Shown piece after piece: positions 1 to 5,100 of a stretch of DNA of 10,964 nt (positions are counted from its first letter, which is position 1; each line of letters starts with the position of its first letter). The DNA comes from Flavobacterium psychrophilum. Its GTDB lineage: Bacteria; Bacteroidota; Bacteroidia; Flavobacteriales; Flavobacteriaceae. The notes under the pieces were generated by a model. The model was not told the origin of the DNA, made no database searches, and was given only the letters and a program-made list of their open reading frames with translations. A program made the translations under genes and the position numbers. Where the stretch lies: positions 1 through 10,964 of the forward strand of contig CAMBHH010000116.1 in NCBI GenBank assembly GCA_945866505.1, read 5' to 3'.

Positions 1-62
1 TGCAATGAATTATTTCTATATTTGAGAAGCAAAAAAGGTTTGACGTTTGTCAGATCTATTTA
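1..62 (+). repeat. Leader repeat A, copy 1 (may continue left of the window)
   Basis: This stretch matches 1561-1622 at 50 of 62 positions without gaps. The shared part includes a TATATTTG -7-like box (17-24) and about 38 nt downstream of it, including a common TGACGTTT. Similarity stops abruptly after position 62. It lies 104 nt before the start of the broken NTF2-like gene, and copy 2 lies 90 nt before the start of the next accessory gene, so it reads as a duplicated promoter plus 5' leader. The left boundary cannot be seen because the window begins here. Confidence 0.7.
17..24 (+). promoter_or_regulatory. Candidate -7 box TATATTTG upstream of the NTF2-like gene
   Basis: TATATTTG fits the Bacteroidota sigma-ABfr -7 consensus TAnnTTTG. 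Any -33 element lies at or beyond the window edge and cannot be judged. If used, the transcript would have a leader of roughly 130 nt before the ATG at 166, much longer than the leaders inferred for lipB, lysS and the two peptidase genes here. Conservation of the same box in copy 2 supports it. Confidence 0.45.
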
Positions 63-165
63 TAAGCTGTGCGATATTGCGAAACAGACGCAAAAATCAT
101 TAAGATCCTGAATGTTAACGGTCATTGCTACAATACCAAATGTTTACCAACCAAATAGATAAAAA

Positions 166-513
166 ATGAATGCGAAAAAATTTGCTGAAGAGCGGATAAA
201 CTCTTGGAACTCTCATAATCTTGATACTATTCTTTCCCATTATTCTGAGGATATTGAAATCACAACGACAATGATAAAAGCGGTACTTGGTATTGATAAT
301 GGCTCATTGAAAGGGAAAGAACAGGTTGCGGCATATTAGCAAAAAGCATTGCAAAAAATAGCCGACCTCCATTTTGAACTTTATGAAGTTACATCGGTTG
401 TGAATTCAATTGCATTGTTCTACAAATCTGTCATTAATAAGAAAGCTATTGAAGTAATGTTCTTTGACGAACAGGGGAAAGTAAACAAAATGGTTGCTCT
501 TTATACCGAATAA
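166..513 (+). pseudogene. NTF2/SnoaL-like protein gene interrupted by one in-frame TAG
   Basis: Reading from ATG 166 gives 57 codons beginning MNAKKFAEERINSWNSHNLD, then TAG at 337-339, then 57 more open codons in the same frame to TAA at 511-513. The beginning (F/AxxWInxWNSHxxDxILxHYxxDIE) and the later LHFELYEV, YKSVINKKAIEVMFFDEQGKV and final VALYTE pattern are typical of small SnoaL-like/NTF2-fold proteins of about 115 residues, which form cone-shaped barrels with a ligand pocket and often no assigned reaction. The interrupted site follows VAAY, where I expect Trp from memory of the family, so a single TGG-to-TAG change would explain it. There is no frameshift and the second half is undamaged, so the change is recent, a sequencing error, or read through. 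The next gene starts 45 nt downstream and is probably co-transcribed. Confidence 0.8.
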
Positions 514-558
514 CAAATAGCAAACCAACCAACAAAAACAAAAAATTAGAATACGATT

Positions 559-1410
559 ATGAACAAATCACCAATTATTGAAGTAGACGAATTGCTGAAA
601 ATACACAAGAATGCTGATGTGATGATTTTCGATGTCAGCAATTATAAAAATGCTCAAGAAAACTACGAAATTGAACACATCGAAGGTGCTTTTTTTGTTG
701 ACCTAAATACACAATTAGCAAACATAAAACGCGACTTTACAGACGGTGGACGCCATCCATTGCCTGACATAGCAACTTTTGCGACAACTTTGACCGATTT
801 AGGAATTTCGAAAGACAAACATCTCATACTGTATGACGACAAAAATGGCTCAAATGCTGCTGCAAGATTTTGGTGGATGTTAAAATCTGTTGGACACGAA
901 AAAGTTCAAGTTTTAAATGGTGGACTAAATCAAGCTAAAAAAAATAATTTCCCTTTGAGCTCGAAAGCCGAAGAGATTAAAAAAGCCGCTGAGCCCTATA
1001 CAATTGACCAATGGCTTTTGCCAACAATCGAAATTAGCGAGGTAGAAAGTTGGTCACAAAATCCGAATTATATAATCGTTGATGTTCGAGACCAAGAACG
1101 ATATGAAGGAAAAACTGAACCAATTGATTTAATTGCTGGACATATTCCGGGAGCAATAAATATTCCCTTTACAGAAAATATAGACCAAAGCGGATTATTT
1201 CTTAATAAGAACGAATTGAGGAATAAATACAAAGAACTATTTGGAGATGTTAAAGGTGAAAATATTGTAGTCCATTGCGGTTCAGGTGTAACAGCTTGTC
1301 ATACCTTATTAGCTTTAGAATATGCTGAAATAGAAATACCCAAATTATACGTTGGTTCGTGGAGTGAATGGAGCAGAAACAATAAAAAAATAGCAAAAAC
1401 AAACGACTAG
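559..1410 (+). CDS. Two-domain rhodanese sulfurtransferase (3-mercaptopyruvate sulfurtransferase type)
   Basis: The 283-residue product has two tandem rhodanese domains. The N-terminal one (about 5-135) is the inactive half: it has the DGGRHPLP stretch but no cysteine where a catalytic one would sit. The C-terminal one (about 155-280) has IIVDVRDQERYEGK, AGHIPGAINIPF and the active-site loop CGSGVTAC, with catalytic Cys240 carrying the persulfide. CGSGVTAC is the form typical of 3-mercaptopyruvate sulfurtransferases (E. coli SseA, 281 residues); thiosulfate enzymes usually carry CRKGVTAC. The family moves sulfane sulfur from mercaptopyruvate or thiosulfate to acceptors such as thiols or cyanide. 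No signal peptide is visible, so it is probably cytoplasmic. It begins 45 nt after the broken NTF2-like gene with no terminator between, so the two may share the promoter near position 17. The true substrate cannot be read from sequence. Confidence 0.9.
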   Translation: MNKSPIIEVDELLKIHKNADVMIFDVSNYKNAQENYEIEHIEGAFFVDLNTQLANIKRDFTDGGRHPLPDIATFATTLTDLGISKDKHLILYDDKNGSNAAARFWWMLKSVGHEKVQVLNGGLNQAKKNNFPLSSKAEEIKKAAEPYTIDQWLLPTIEISEVESWSQNPNYIIVDVRDQERYEGKTEPIDLIAGHIPGAINIPFTENIDQSGLFLNKNELRNKYKELFGDVKGENIVVHCGSGVTACHTLLALEYAEIEIPKLYVGSWSEWSRNNKKIAKTND

Positions 1411-1517
1411 AAATGGTTTAGTTCTATTGTGTAAAGACTTGCATTTCAATATTAGAAAAAATTATCTAAGCTTGCTCAACGAAGTCTATAATAAACCAAA
1501 GTTTTCAATTAAGACAA

Positions 1518-1532
1518 ATGCGCTGCACAAAC
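1518..1532 (+). repeat. Short intergenic repeat B, copy 1 (ATGCGCTGCACAAAC)
   Basis: It matches 2198-2212 at 13 of 15 positions (consensus ATGCGCYGCACRAAC). Both copies sit downstream of a gene end and both are preceded by GTT about 16-17 nt upstream, so each lies in a GTT...AAC block of 31-32 nt (1501-1532 and 2182-2212). Its GC-rich core stands out in an AT-rich spacer. Confidence 0.5.
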
Positions 1533-1560
1533 GTCTCCGACTTTACGCCTTTTGATAATT

Positions 1561-1622
1561 TGTAATGAATTATTTATATATTTGAGATATAAATAAGGTA
1601 TGACGTTTACCAAATCTTTCTA
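1561..1622 (+). repeat. Leader repeat A, copy 2
   Basis: This is the second copy of the sequence at 1-62 (50/62 identical, no gaps). It contains TATATTTG at 1577-1584 and the shared TGACGTTT further downstream. The gene for the small membrane protein starts 90 nt after its end. Because similarity covers the part that would be transcribed as well as the -7 box, it may carry a post-transcriptional or operator signal in addition to the promoter. Confidence 0.7.
1577..1584 (+). promoter_or_regulatory. Candidate -7 box TATATTTG for the small membrane protein gene
   Basis: TATATTTG fits TAnnTTTG. Possible -33 TTTG elements lie at 1551-1554 (22-nt gap) and 1559-1562 (14-nt gap); neither has the best spacing of about 19 nt, so the box rests mainly on its conservation with 17-24. 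The implied leader before ATG 1712 is about 115-120 nt. Confidence 0.45.
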
Positions 1623-1711
1623 CCCGAAAATGGATAACTTTTATGATTTTTTCACAAATGTAAATAAGTTACGCAAAATGTTAAACCACGAATTGAAATT
1701 CCCAAAGAGCG

Positions 1712-2179
1712 ATGAAAACTATTGTTTCAAAAGTTCGTAATCTCTATAAGATAAAAATGACTGTCGGTTATATTTTAGCGATACTATCTATTTGTTTGTG
1801 TTTAAATTATTACCAAGATATTTATAATTCACAAACACAGAATATGGCTACATTATTTATGGTTTTAATAATTTGTTTTACAATCGCTGGATCTTTAGAC
1901 TATTTAAAACTCACAAAAATAATTGTAAAGCAAAAAGAAATTGAGGTATATGAATTCTTCAAAAATAAAACGATAATCAAATATTCTGAAATTGACAGAA
2001 TCGAAAGGCACAAAGTTATTCAACAAAGTGATACGGGACCAATCACCGATGGTTATTTTGTAAGTGAAGTCATTTTACTGGATGGTAACTCATTCATCCT
2101 TTCACTAGATAAGTTTGAAAATTACGTTGAAATAATACTTTCCATAAAAGATAATTTAATTAAAAGCACATTCGCATAA
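1712..2179 (+). CDS. Small two-helix membrane protein, possible bacterial PH-like domain
   Basis: I do not recognise this 155-residue protein as a named family. Two hydrophobic segments, about 17-35 (VGYILAILSICLCL) and 45-64 (MATLFMVLIICFTIAG), should form a helical hairpin in the inner membrane. After them comes a soluble region (about 68-150) with alternating strand-like stretches (IIVKQKEIEVYEFF, TIIKYSEIDRIERH, EVILLDGNSFILSL) and a closing helix (NYVEIILSIKDNLI). That order resembles YcxB/DUF304-like or bPH2 proteins, in which a PH-like barrel follows two membrane helices; this is a judgement of pattern only. The start at 1712 follows AAAGAG closely. It has its own leader repeat and lies tail to tail with lipB, with no functional partner nearby, so the role is unknown. 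Confidence 0.75.
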   Translation: MKTIVSKVRNLYKIKMTVGYILAILSICLCLNYYQDIYNSQTQNMATLFMVLIICFTIAGSLDYLKLTKIIVKQKEIEVYEFFKNKTIIKYSEIDRIERHKVIQQSDTGPITDGYFVSEVILLDGNSFILSLDKFENYVEIILSIKDNLIKSTFA

Positions 2180-2197
2180 CAGTTAGAATTTCGTCTC

Positions 2198-2212
2198 ATG
2201 CGCCGCACGAAC
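2198..2212 (+). repeat. Short intergenic repeat B, copy 2 (ATGCGCCGCACGAAC)
   Basis: This is the second copy of the repeat at 1518-1532, 18 nt after the stop of the small membrane protein gene. Here TTCGT (2190-2194) can pair with ACGAA (2207-2211) around a 12-nt loop, a small hairpin that might act as a weak 3' end signal in the 98-bp gap before the convergent lipB stop. Confidence 0.5.
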
Positions 2213-2277
2213 AATGAATCTACTGCTGAACGGTCTTTATCATACTGAACTTAAAAGTGTGTTTAGTCTTTAACCAA

Positions 2278-2982
2278 TTACAAACTCACAAACTCTGCTT
2301 CAAACAATTGAGCAAAATGTTTCAGGATTTTTGTTTTCACTTCGGCTTCATCTACTTTTTCGACACCCAATTCCACGTTTAGAGAAGTAACTGCTTTACC
2401 GCGAATGCCACAAGGAATAATATTGTCAAAATAACCCAAATCTACGTTTACGTTTAAGGCAAAACCGTGCATCGTCACCCAACGCGAAGCACGAACACCA
2501 AGCGCGCAAATTTTTCGGGCAAACGGTGTTCCCACACCAAGCCAAACTCCAGTTTCGCCTTCGCTTCTGCCAGATTCTAATCCGTATTCTTTTAAAGTCA
2601 GGATGATGGATTCTTCGAGAAAACGCAAATATTTATGAATGTCGGTAAAGAAATTTTCTAAGTCCAAAATAGGATAACCCACGATTTGTCCTGGTCCGTG
2701 ATAGGTAATATCGCCACCACGATTGATTTTGTAGAAAGTGGCACCTTTGGCTTCGAGTTGTTTTTCGGATAAAAGCAGGTTTTTTAAATCACCACTTTTT
2801 CCTAAAGTATAAACGTGAGGATGTTCTACTAAGATCAGGAAGTTGGGTGTTGGGTGTTGGGTGTTGGAATTTCGGTTTTGAATTTTTAAATCGACAATTT
2901 CCTTGAATATTTCTTCTTGATATTCCCAAGTTTCTTTGTAATCTTTGAGTCCTAAATCTTGAAGTTGGATGGTTTTGTTCAT
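2278..2982 (-). CDS. lipB: LipB, lipoyl(octanoyl) transferase
   Basis: The 234-residue protein transfers octanoyl groups from acyl carrier protein to the lipoyl-domain lysine of 2-oxoacid dehydrogenases and glycine cleavage H protein, the first step of lipoate assembly, in the cytoplasm. Family landmarks in order are EHPHVYTLGK (53-62), RGGDITYHGPGQ (88-99), the catalytic lysine region ARKICALGVR (Lys157), TMHGFALNV (170-178) and IIPCGIRGKAVTSL with catalytic Cys191. Length is slightly above the E. coli enzyme (213). Residues 39-47 (SNTQHPTPN) are encoded by a 7-bp tandem repeat, discussed separately. The ATG at 2982 is 17 nt from a -7 box. The gene diverges from lysS and converges with the small membrane protein gene. 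LipA is not in the window. Confidence 0.95.
   Translation of the reverse strand: MNKTIQLQDLGLKDYKETWEYQEEIFKEIVDLKIQNRNSNTQHPTPNFLILVEHPHVYTLGKSGDLKNLLLSEKQLEAKGATFYKINRGGDITYHGPGQIVGYPILDLENFFTDIHKYLRFLEESIILTLKEYGLESGRSEGETGVWLGVGTPFARKICALGVRASRWVTMHGFALNVNVDLGYFDNIIPCGIRGKAVTSLNVELGVEKVDEAEVKTKILKHFAQLFEAEFVSL
2842..2867 (-). repeat. 7-bp tandem repeat inside lipB (GTTGGGT on the plus strand, 3.7 copies)
   Basis: Three perfect GTTGGGT units (2842-2848, 2849-2855, 2856-2862) are followed by GTTGG. They encode residues 39-47 of LipB, ahead of every catalytic motif. Seven is not a multiple of three, so gain or loss of one unit would shift the frame and remove the active site. Confidence 0.85.
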
Positions 2983-2999
2983 TGCCTTATTTTGAATTG

Positions 3000-3007
3000 C
3001 AAAGTTA
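3000..3007 (-). promoter_or_regulatory. -7 box TAACTTTG for lipB
   Basis: On the minus strand this reads TAACTTTG followed by CA, a common flavobacterial form of TAnnTTTG. It ends 17 nt before the lipB ATG, implying a leader of about 10 nt. I see no clean TTG at the expected -33 spacing. Confidence 0.55.
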
Positions 3008-3043
3008 CAAAGTTTTTATTGGTAAAACTGACTGAAAAATGGT

Positions 3044-3090
3044 ACGCAGATGAAACGGATTGCTAAAGCAAAACACGGATAAAAGCGGAT
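3044..3090. repeat. Degenerate intergenic direct repeat between lipB and lysS
   Basis: ACGCAGATGAAACGGATT (about 3044-3061) is repeated imperfectly as ACACGGATAAAAGCGGATT (about 3072-3090), separated by a small palindrome TTGCTAAAGCAA. I recall such GATxAAACGGATT blocks scattered between genes in flavobacterial genomes, but that is memory, not a search. No coding role is apparent. Confidence 0.5.
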
Positions 3091-3138
3091 TTTAATTATA
3101 TCTACTTTTTGGAAAGGTTTTATGAAAAGCAAAAAGAC

Positions 3139-3203
3139 ATCGCTTAGCCCCGATAGAAGCGATATCCTGCGCTTTTTTGCGCAGATATAGCGAATAGCGG
3201 GAC
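3139..3203 (+). repeat. REP-like hairpin element in the lipB-lysS spacer
   Basis: ATCGCTT (3139-3145) pairs perfectly with AAGCGAT (3157-3163) around AGCCCCGATAG. Next to it, CTGCGC (3167-3172) pairs with GCGCAG (3179-3184) around TTTTTT, with ATAT arms on either side (3162-3165, 3185-3188). A final AATAGCGGGA can pair imperfectly back with the CCCCGAT of the first loop. The GC-rich hairpin pair sits in a spacer otherwise rich in AT. The AGCCCCGATnGAAGCG...AGCGGGA shape resembles a dispersed element I remember from Flavobacterium intergenic regions; function unknown. It could also act as a processing or 3' end signal. Confidence 0.6.
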
Positions 3204-3254
3204 AATTCGTCTTAAAAACTACCCCAATTTCTGCTCCTAAAAAAACTAAAATCA

Positions 3255-3286
3255 TTTTCAAATTTTCAAATTGTCACATTTTCAAA
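3255..3286 (+). repeat. Octamer array (TTTTCAAA) overlapping the lysS promoter
   Basis: Four 8-bp units lie in phase: TTTTCAAA (3255), TTTTCAAA (3263), TTGTCACA (3271) and TTTTCAAA (3279), followed by TTTA. The divergent third unit supplies the TTG used as the -33 element for lysS, so the array and the promoter are intertwined. Confidence 0.75.
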
Positions 3287-3300
3287 TTTACCTATATTTG
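3271..3300 (+). promoter_or_regulatory. lysS promoter (TTG, 19-nt gap, TATATTTG)
   Basis: TTG at 3271-3273 and TATATTTG at 3293-3300 are separated by 19 nt, matching the Bacteroidota primary sigma consensus. The box ends 21 nt before ATG 3322, so the leader is only about 15 nt. This is the best-formed promoter in the window. Confidence 0.8.
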
Positions 3301-3321
3301 CACTCTTAAAATCAGAACAGA

Positions 3322-5031
3322 ATGGCATTATCCGAACAAGAAATCCTTCGTAGAGAAGCACTCACTCAATTACGCAACTTAGGCATTGAACCTTACCCTG
3401 CAGCCGAATTTATCACAACCGCCTATTCCAGCGAAATCCTCAACAATTTCGAGAAGTATGAAGGTAAGGAAGTGATTCTGGCCGGCCGTTTGATGGGAAA
3501 ACGTATTATGGGAAAAGCCTCTTTTGCAGAGTTAAAAGACTCGGAAGGACGCATTCAAGTCTATGTTTCGAGAGATGATATTTCAGATGATGAAGAGAAA
3601 ACGATGTACAATGTGGTTTTCAAAAAACTGCTGGATATTGGTGATTTTATTGGCGTTCGCGGTACGGTTTTTAAAACTCAAGTAGGCGAAATATCGGTTC
3701 ATATTTATGGATTGACCGTTTTGGCGAAAGCCTTGAAACCGCTTCCTGTGGTAAAAACCGATGCTGACGGAAAAACACACGATGCGTTTTCGGATCCGGA
3801 ACAAAGATACCGTCGTCGTTATGTAGATTTAACGGTGAACGACCATGTTAAAGAAACGTTTATCAAAAGAACAAAAATGTTCAATGCGATGCGTTCTTTC
3901 TTTAATGATAAAGGATATCTTGAGGTGGAAACTCCGGTTTTGCAACCCATTCCCGGTGGTGCTGCGGCTCGTCCTTTTATCACGCACCACAACTCGCTTG
4001 ACATTCCGTTGTATATGCGAATTGCCAACGAATTGTATTTAAAAAGATTGATTGTAGGTGGTTTTGACGGTGTTTATGAGTTTTCGAAAAACTTCCGTAA
4101 CGAAGGAATGGACCGAACGCACAATCCAGAATTTACCGCTATGGAAATATATGTAGCTTACAAAGACTACAATTGGATGATGAATTTTACGGAGAATTTA
4201 TTGGAACATTGCGCTATTGCGGTTAATGGAACCAGTGATGCGACTTTTGGCGAACACCAAATCAATTTCAAAGCGCCGTATGCACGAGTTACAATGACCG
4301 ATTCTATCAAACATTTTACGGGTTTTGATATTTCGGGCAAAAGTGAAGCAGAATTATTTGATGCTGCCAAAGCAATGGGAATTGATGTTGATGCCTCTAT
4401 GGGAAAAGGGAAATTGATTGATGAGATTTTCGGTGCCAAATGCGAAGGAAATTATATTCAACCAACTTTCATCACCGATTATCCAAAGGAAATGTCACCT
4501 TTGTGCAAACAACACCGTGACAATCCAGAGTTGACAGAACGTTTTGAATTGATGGTTTGTGGTAAAGAAGTGGCCAATGCTTACTCTGAATTGAACGACC
4601 CTATTGACCAAAGAGAACGTTTTGAAGAGCAATTGCGTTTAGCCGAAAAAGGTGACGACGAAGCAACCCAGTTTATTGACGAAGATTTCCTGAGAGCTTT
4701 GGAATATGGAATGCCGCCAACATCTGGACTTGGAATTGGAATGGACCGATTGATTATGTATTTGACCAATAACGCCTCGATTCAGGAAGTTTTACTATTT
4801 CCTCAAATGCGACCTGAGAAAAAACAAGTTCAAATTGAGTTGTTGGACGAAGAGAAATTAATCCTTGCGCTTTTGCAAACCAATGAAAACAAAATGGAAT
4901 TGGGTGTTCTGAAAGTAAAATCTGATTTGAGTGGCAAGAAATGGGATGCTGCAATGAAAGGTTTGGCAAAACATGGCTTGGTAAAAGTGAGTTTGGTTGG
5001 GGAAAATAAGATTGTGGAATTGGTGGGATAG
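3322..5031 (+). CDS. lysS: Lysyl-tRNA synthetase, class II, with C-terminal extension
   Basis: The 569-residue cytoplasmic enzyme activates lysine with ATP and charges tRNA-Lys. An N-terminal helix leads into the OB-fold anticodon-binding domain (about 52-135). The class II catalytic core follows, with motif 1 around GYLEVETPVLQPIPGGAA (198-215), motif 2 FRNEGMDRTHNPEF (258-271) and motif 3 GLGIGMDRLIMY (469-480). PPTSG before motif 3 and NELYLKRL (236-243) are typical of bacterial LysS. E. coli LysS has 505 residues; here about 70 extra follow the FPQMRPEK end of the core (from about 500). That tail (LLDEEKLILALLQTNENK...IVELVG) has a short helical, winged-helix-like look, and I recall such tails in Bacteroidota LysS. 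The start agrees with the promoter only 21 nt upstream. Transcription should end at the terminator from 5051. Confidence 0.97.
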   Translation: MALSEQEILRREALTQLRNLGIEPYPAAEFITTAYSSEILNNFEKYEGKEVILAGRLMGKRIMGKASFAELKDSEGRIQVYVSRDDISDDEEKTMYNVVFKKLLDIGDFIGVRGTVFKTQVGEISVHIYGLTVLAKALKPLPVVKTDADGKTHDAFSDPEQRYRRRYVDLTVNDHVKETFIKRTKMFNAMRSFFNDKGYLEVETPVLQPIPGGAAARPFITHHNSLDIPLYMRIANELYLKRLIVGGFDGVYEFSKNFRNEGMDRTHNPEFTAMEIYVAYKDYNWMMNFTENLLEHCAIAVNGTSDATFGEHQINFKAPYARVTMTDSIKHFTGFDISGKSEAELFDAAKAMGIDVDASMGKGKLIDEIFGAKCEGNYIQPTFITDYPKEMSPLCKQHRDNPELTERFELMVCGKEVANAYSELNDPIDQRERFEEQLRLAEKGDDEATQFIDEDFLRALEYGMPPTSGLGIGMDRLIMYLTNNASIQEVLLFPQMRPEKKQVQIELLDEEKLILALLQTNENKMELGVLKVKSDLSGKKWDAAMKGLAKHGLVKVSLVGENKIVELVG

Positions 5032-5050
5032 TCACAAATTTAATAGTATT

Positions 5051-5083
5051 AAAAAAGGAGTTTCAAATTGGAACTCCTTTTTT
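5051..5083. terminator. Bidirectional terminator between lysS and the DUF885 gene
   Basis: AAAAAAGGAGTT (5051-5062) pairs perfectly with AACTCCTTTTTT (5072-5083). A further C-G and a G-T pair shrink the loop to AAATT. T runs lie at the 3' side on both strands, so it can stop lysS transcription from the left and the convergent gene from the right. It begins 19 nt after the lysS stop and ends 17 nt from the other stop. Confidence 0.92.
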
Positions 5084-5100
5084 ATTGTAGCTATTTTAAA

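Larger units (their letters stand above)
1411..1711. other. 301-bp intergenic region with nested inverted repeats and repeat copies
   Basis: No convincing gene lies here. Just after the sulfurtransferase stop, GGTTTA (1415-1420) and AGACTT (1435-1440) are complementary, in nested order, to TAAACC (1492-1497) and AAGTCT (1482-1487), with an inner TTAG/CTAA pair (1452-1455, 1466-1469). This gives a weak, long-looped fold without a T run, so it is not a clear terminator. The B repeat (1518-1532) and leader repeat A copy 2 (1561-1622) follow. The last 90 nt would be the 5' leader of the next gene. Confidence 0.5.

Noticed and set aside
1415..1497. Nested inverted repeats after the sulfurtransferase as a terminator
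   Set aside because: The stems are short and interrupted, the loop is long and there is no T run, so terminator function is not supported.
1630..1740. 36-codon ORF starting MDNFYDFFTNVNK in the leader of the small membrane protein gene
   Set aside because: It overlaps the start of the real gene in another frame, has no supporting signal and falls outside the conserved part of repeat A. A leader peptide cannot be excluded, but nothing supports it.
1501..2212. Repeat B as a classical integron attC site
   Set aside because: attC sites run from RYYYAAC to GTTRRRY with paired inner boxes; the blocks here run GTT to AAC, lack the paired inner boxes, and no integron integrase is present.
3016..3261. 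Minus-strand ORF of 81 codons between lipB and lysS
   Set aside because: It runs through the degenerate direct repeat and the hairpin element; the product has no family character and the area is better explained as repeats plus the lysS promoter.
3255..3286. Octamer array as a CRISPR array
   Set aside because: Units are only 8 bp and directly adjacent, with no spacers and no cas genes.
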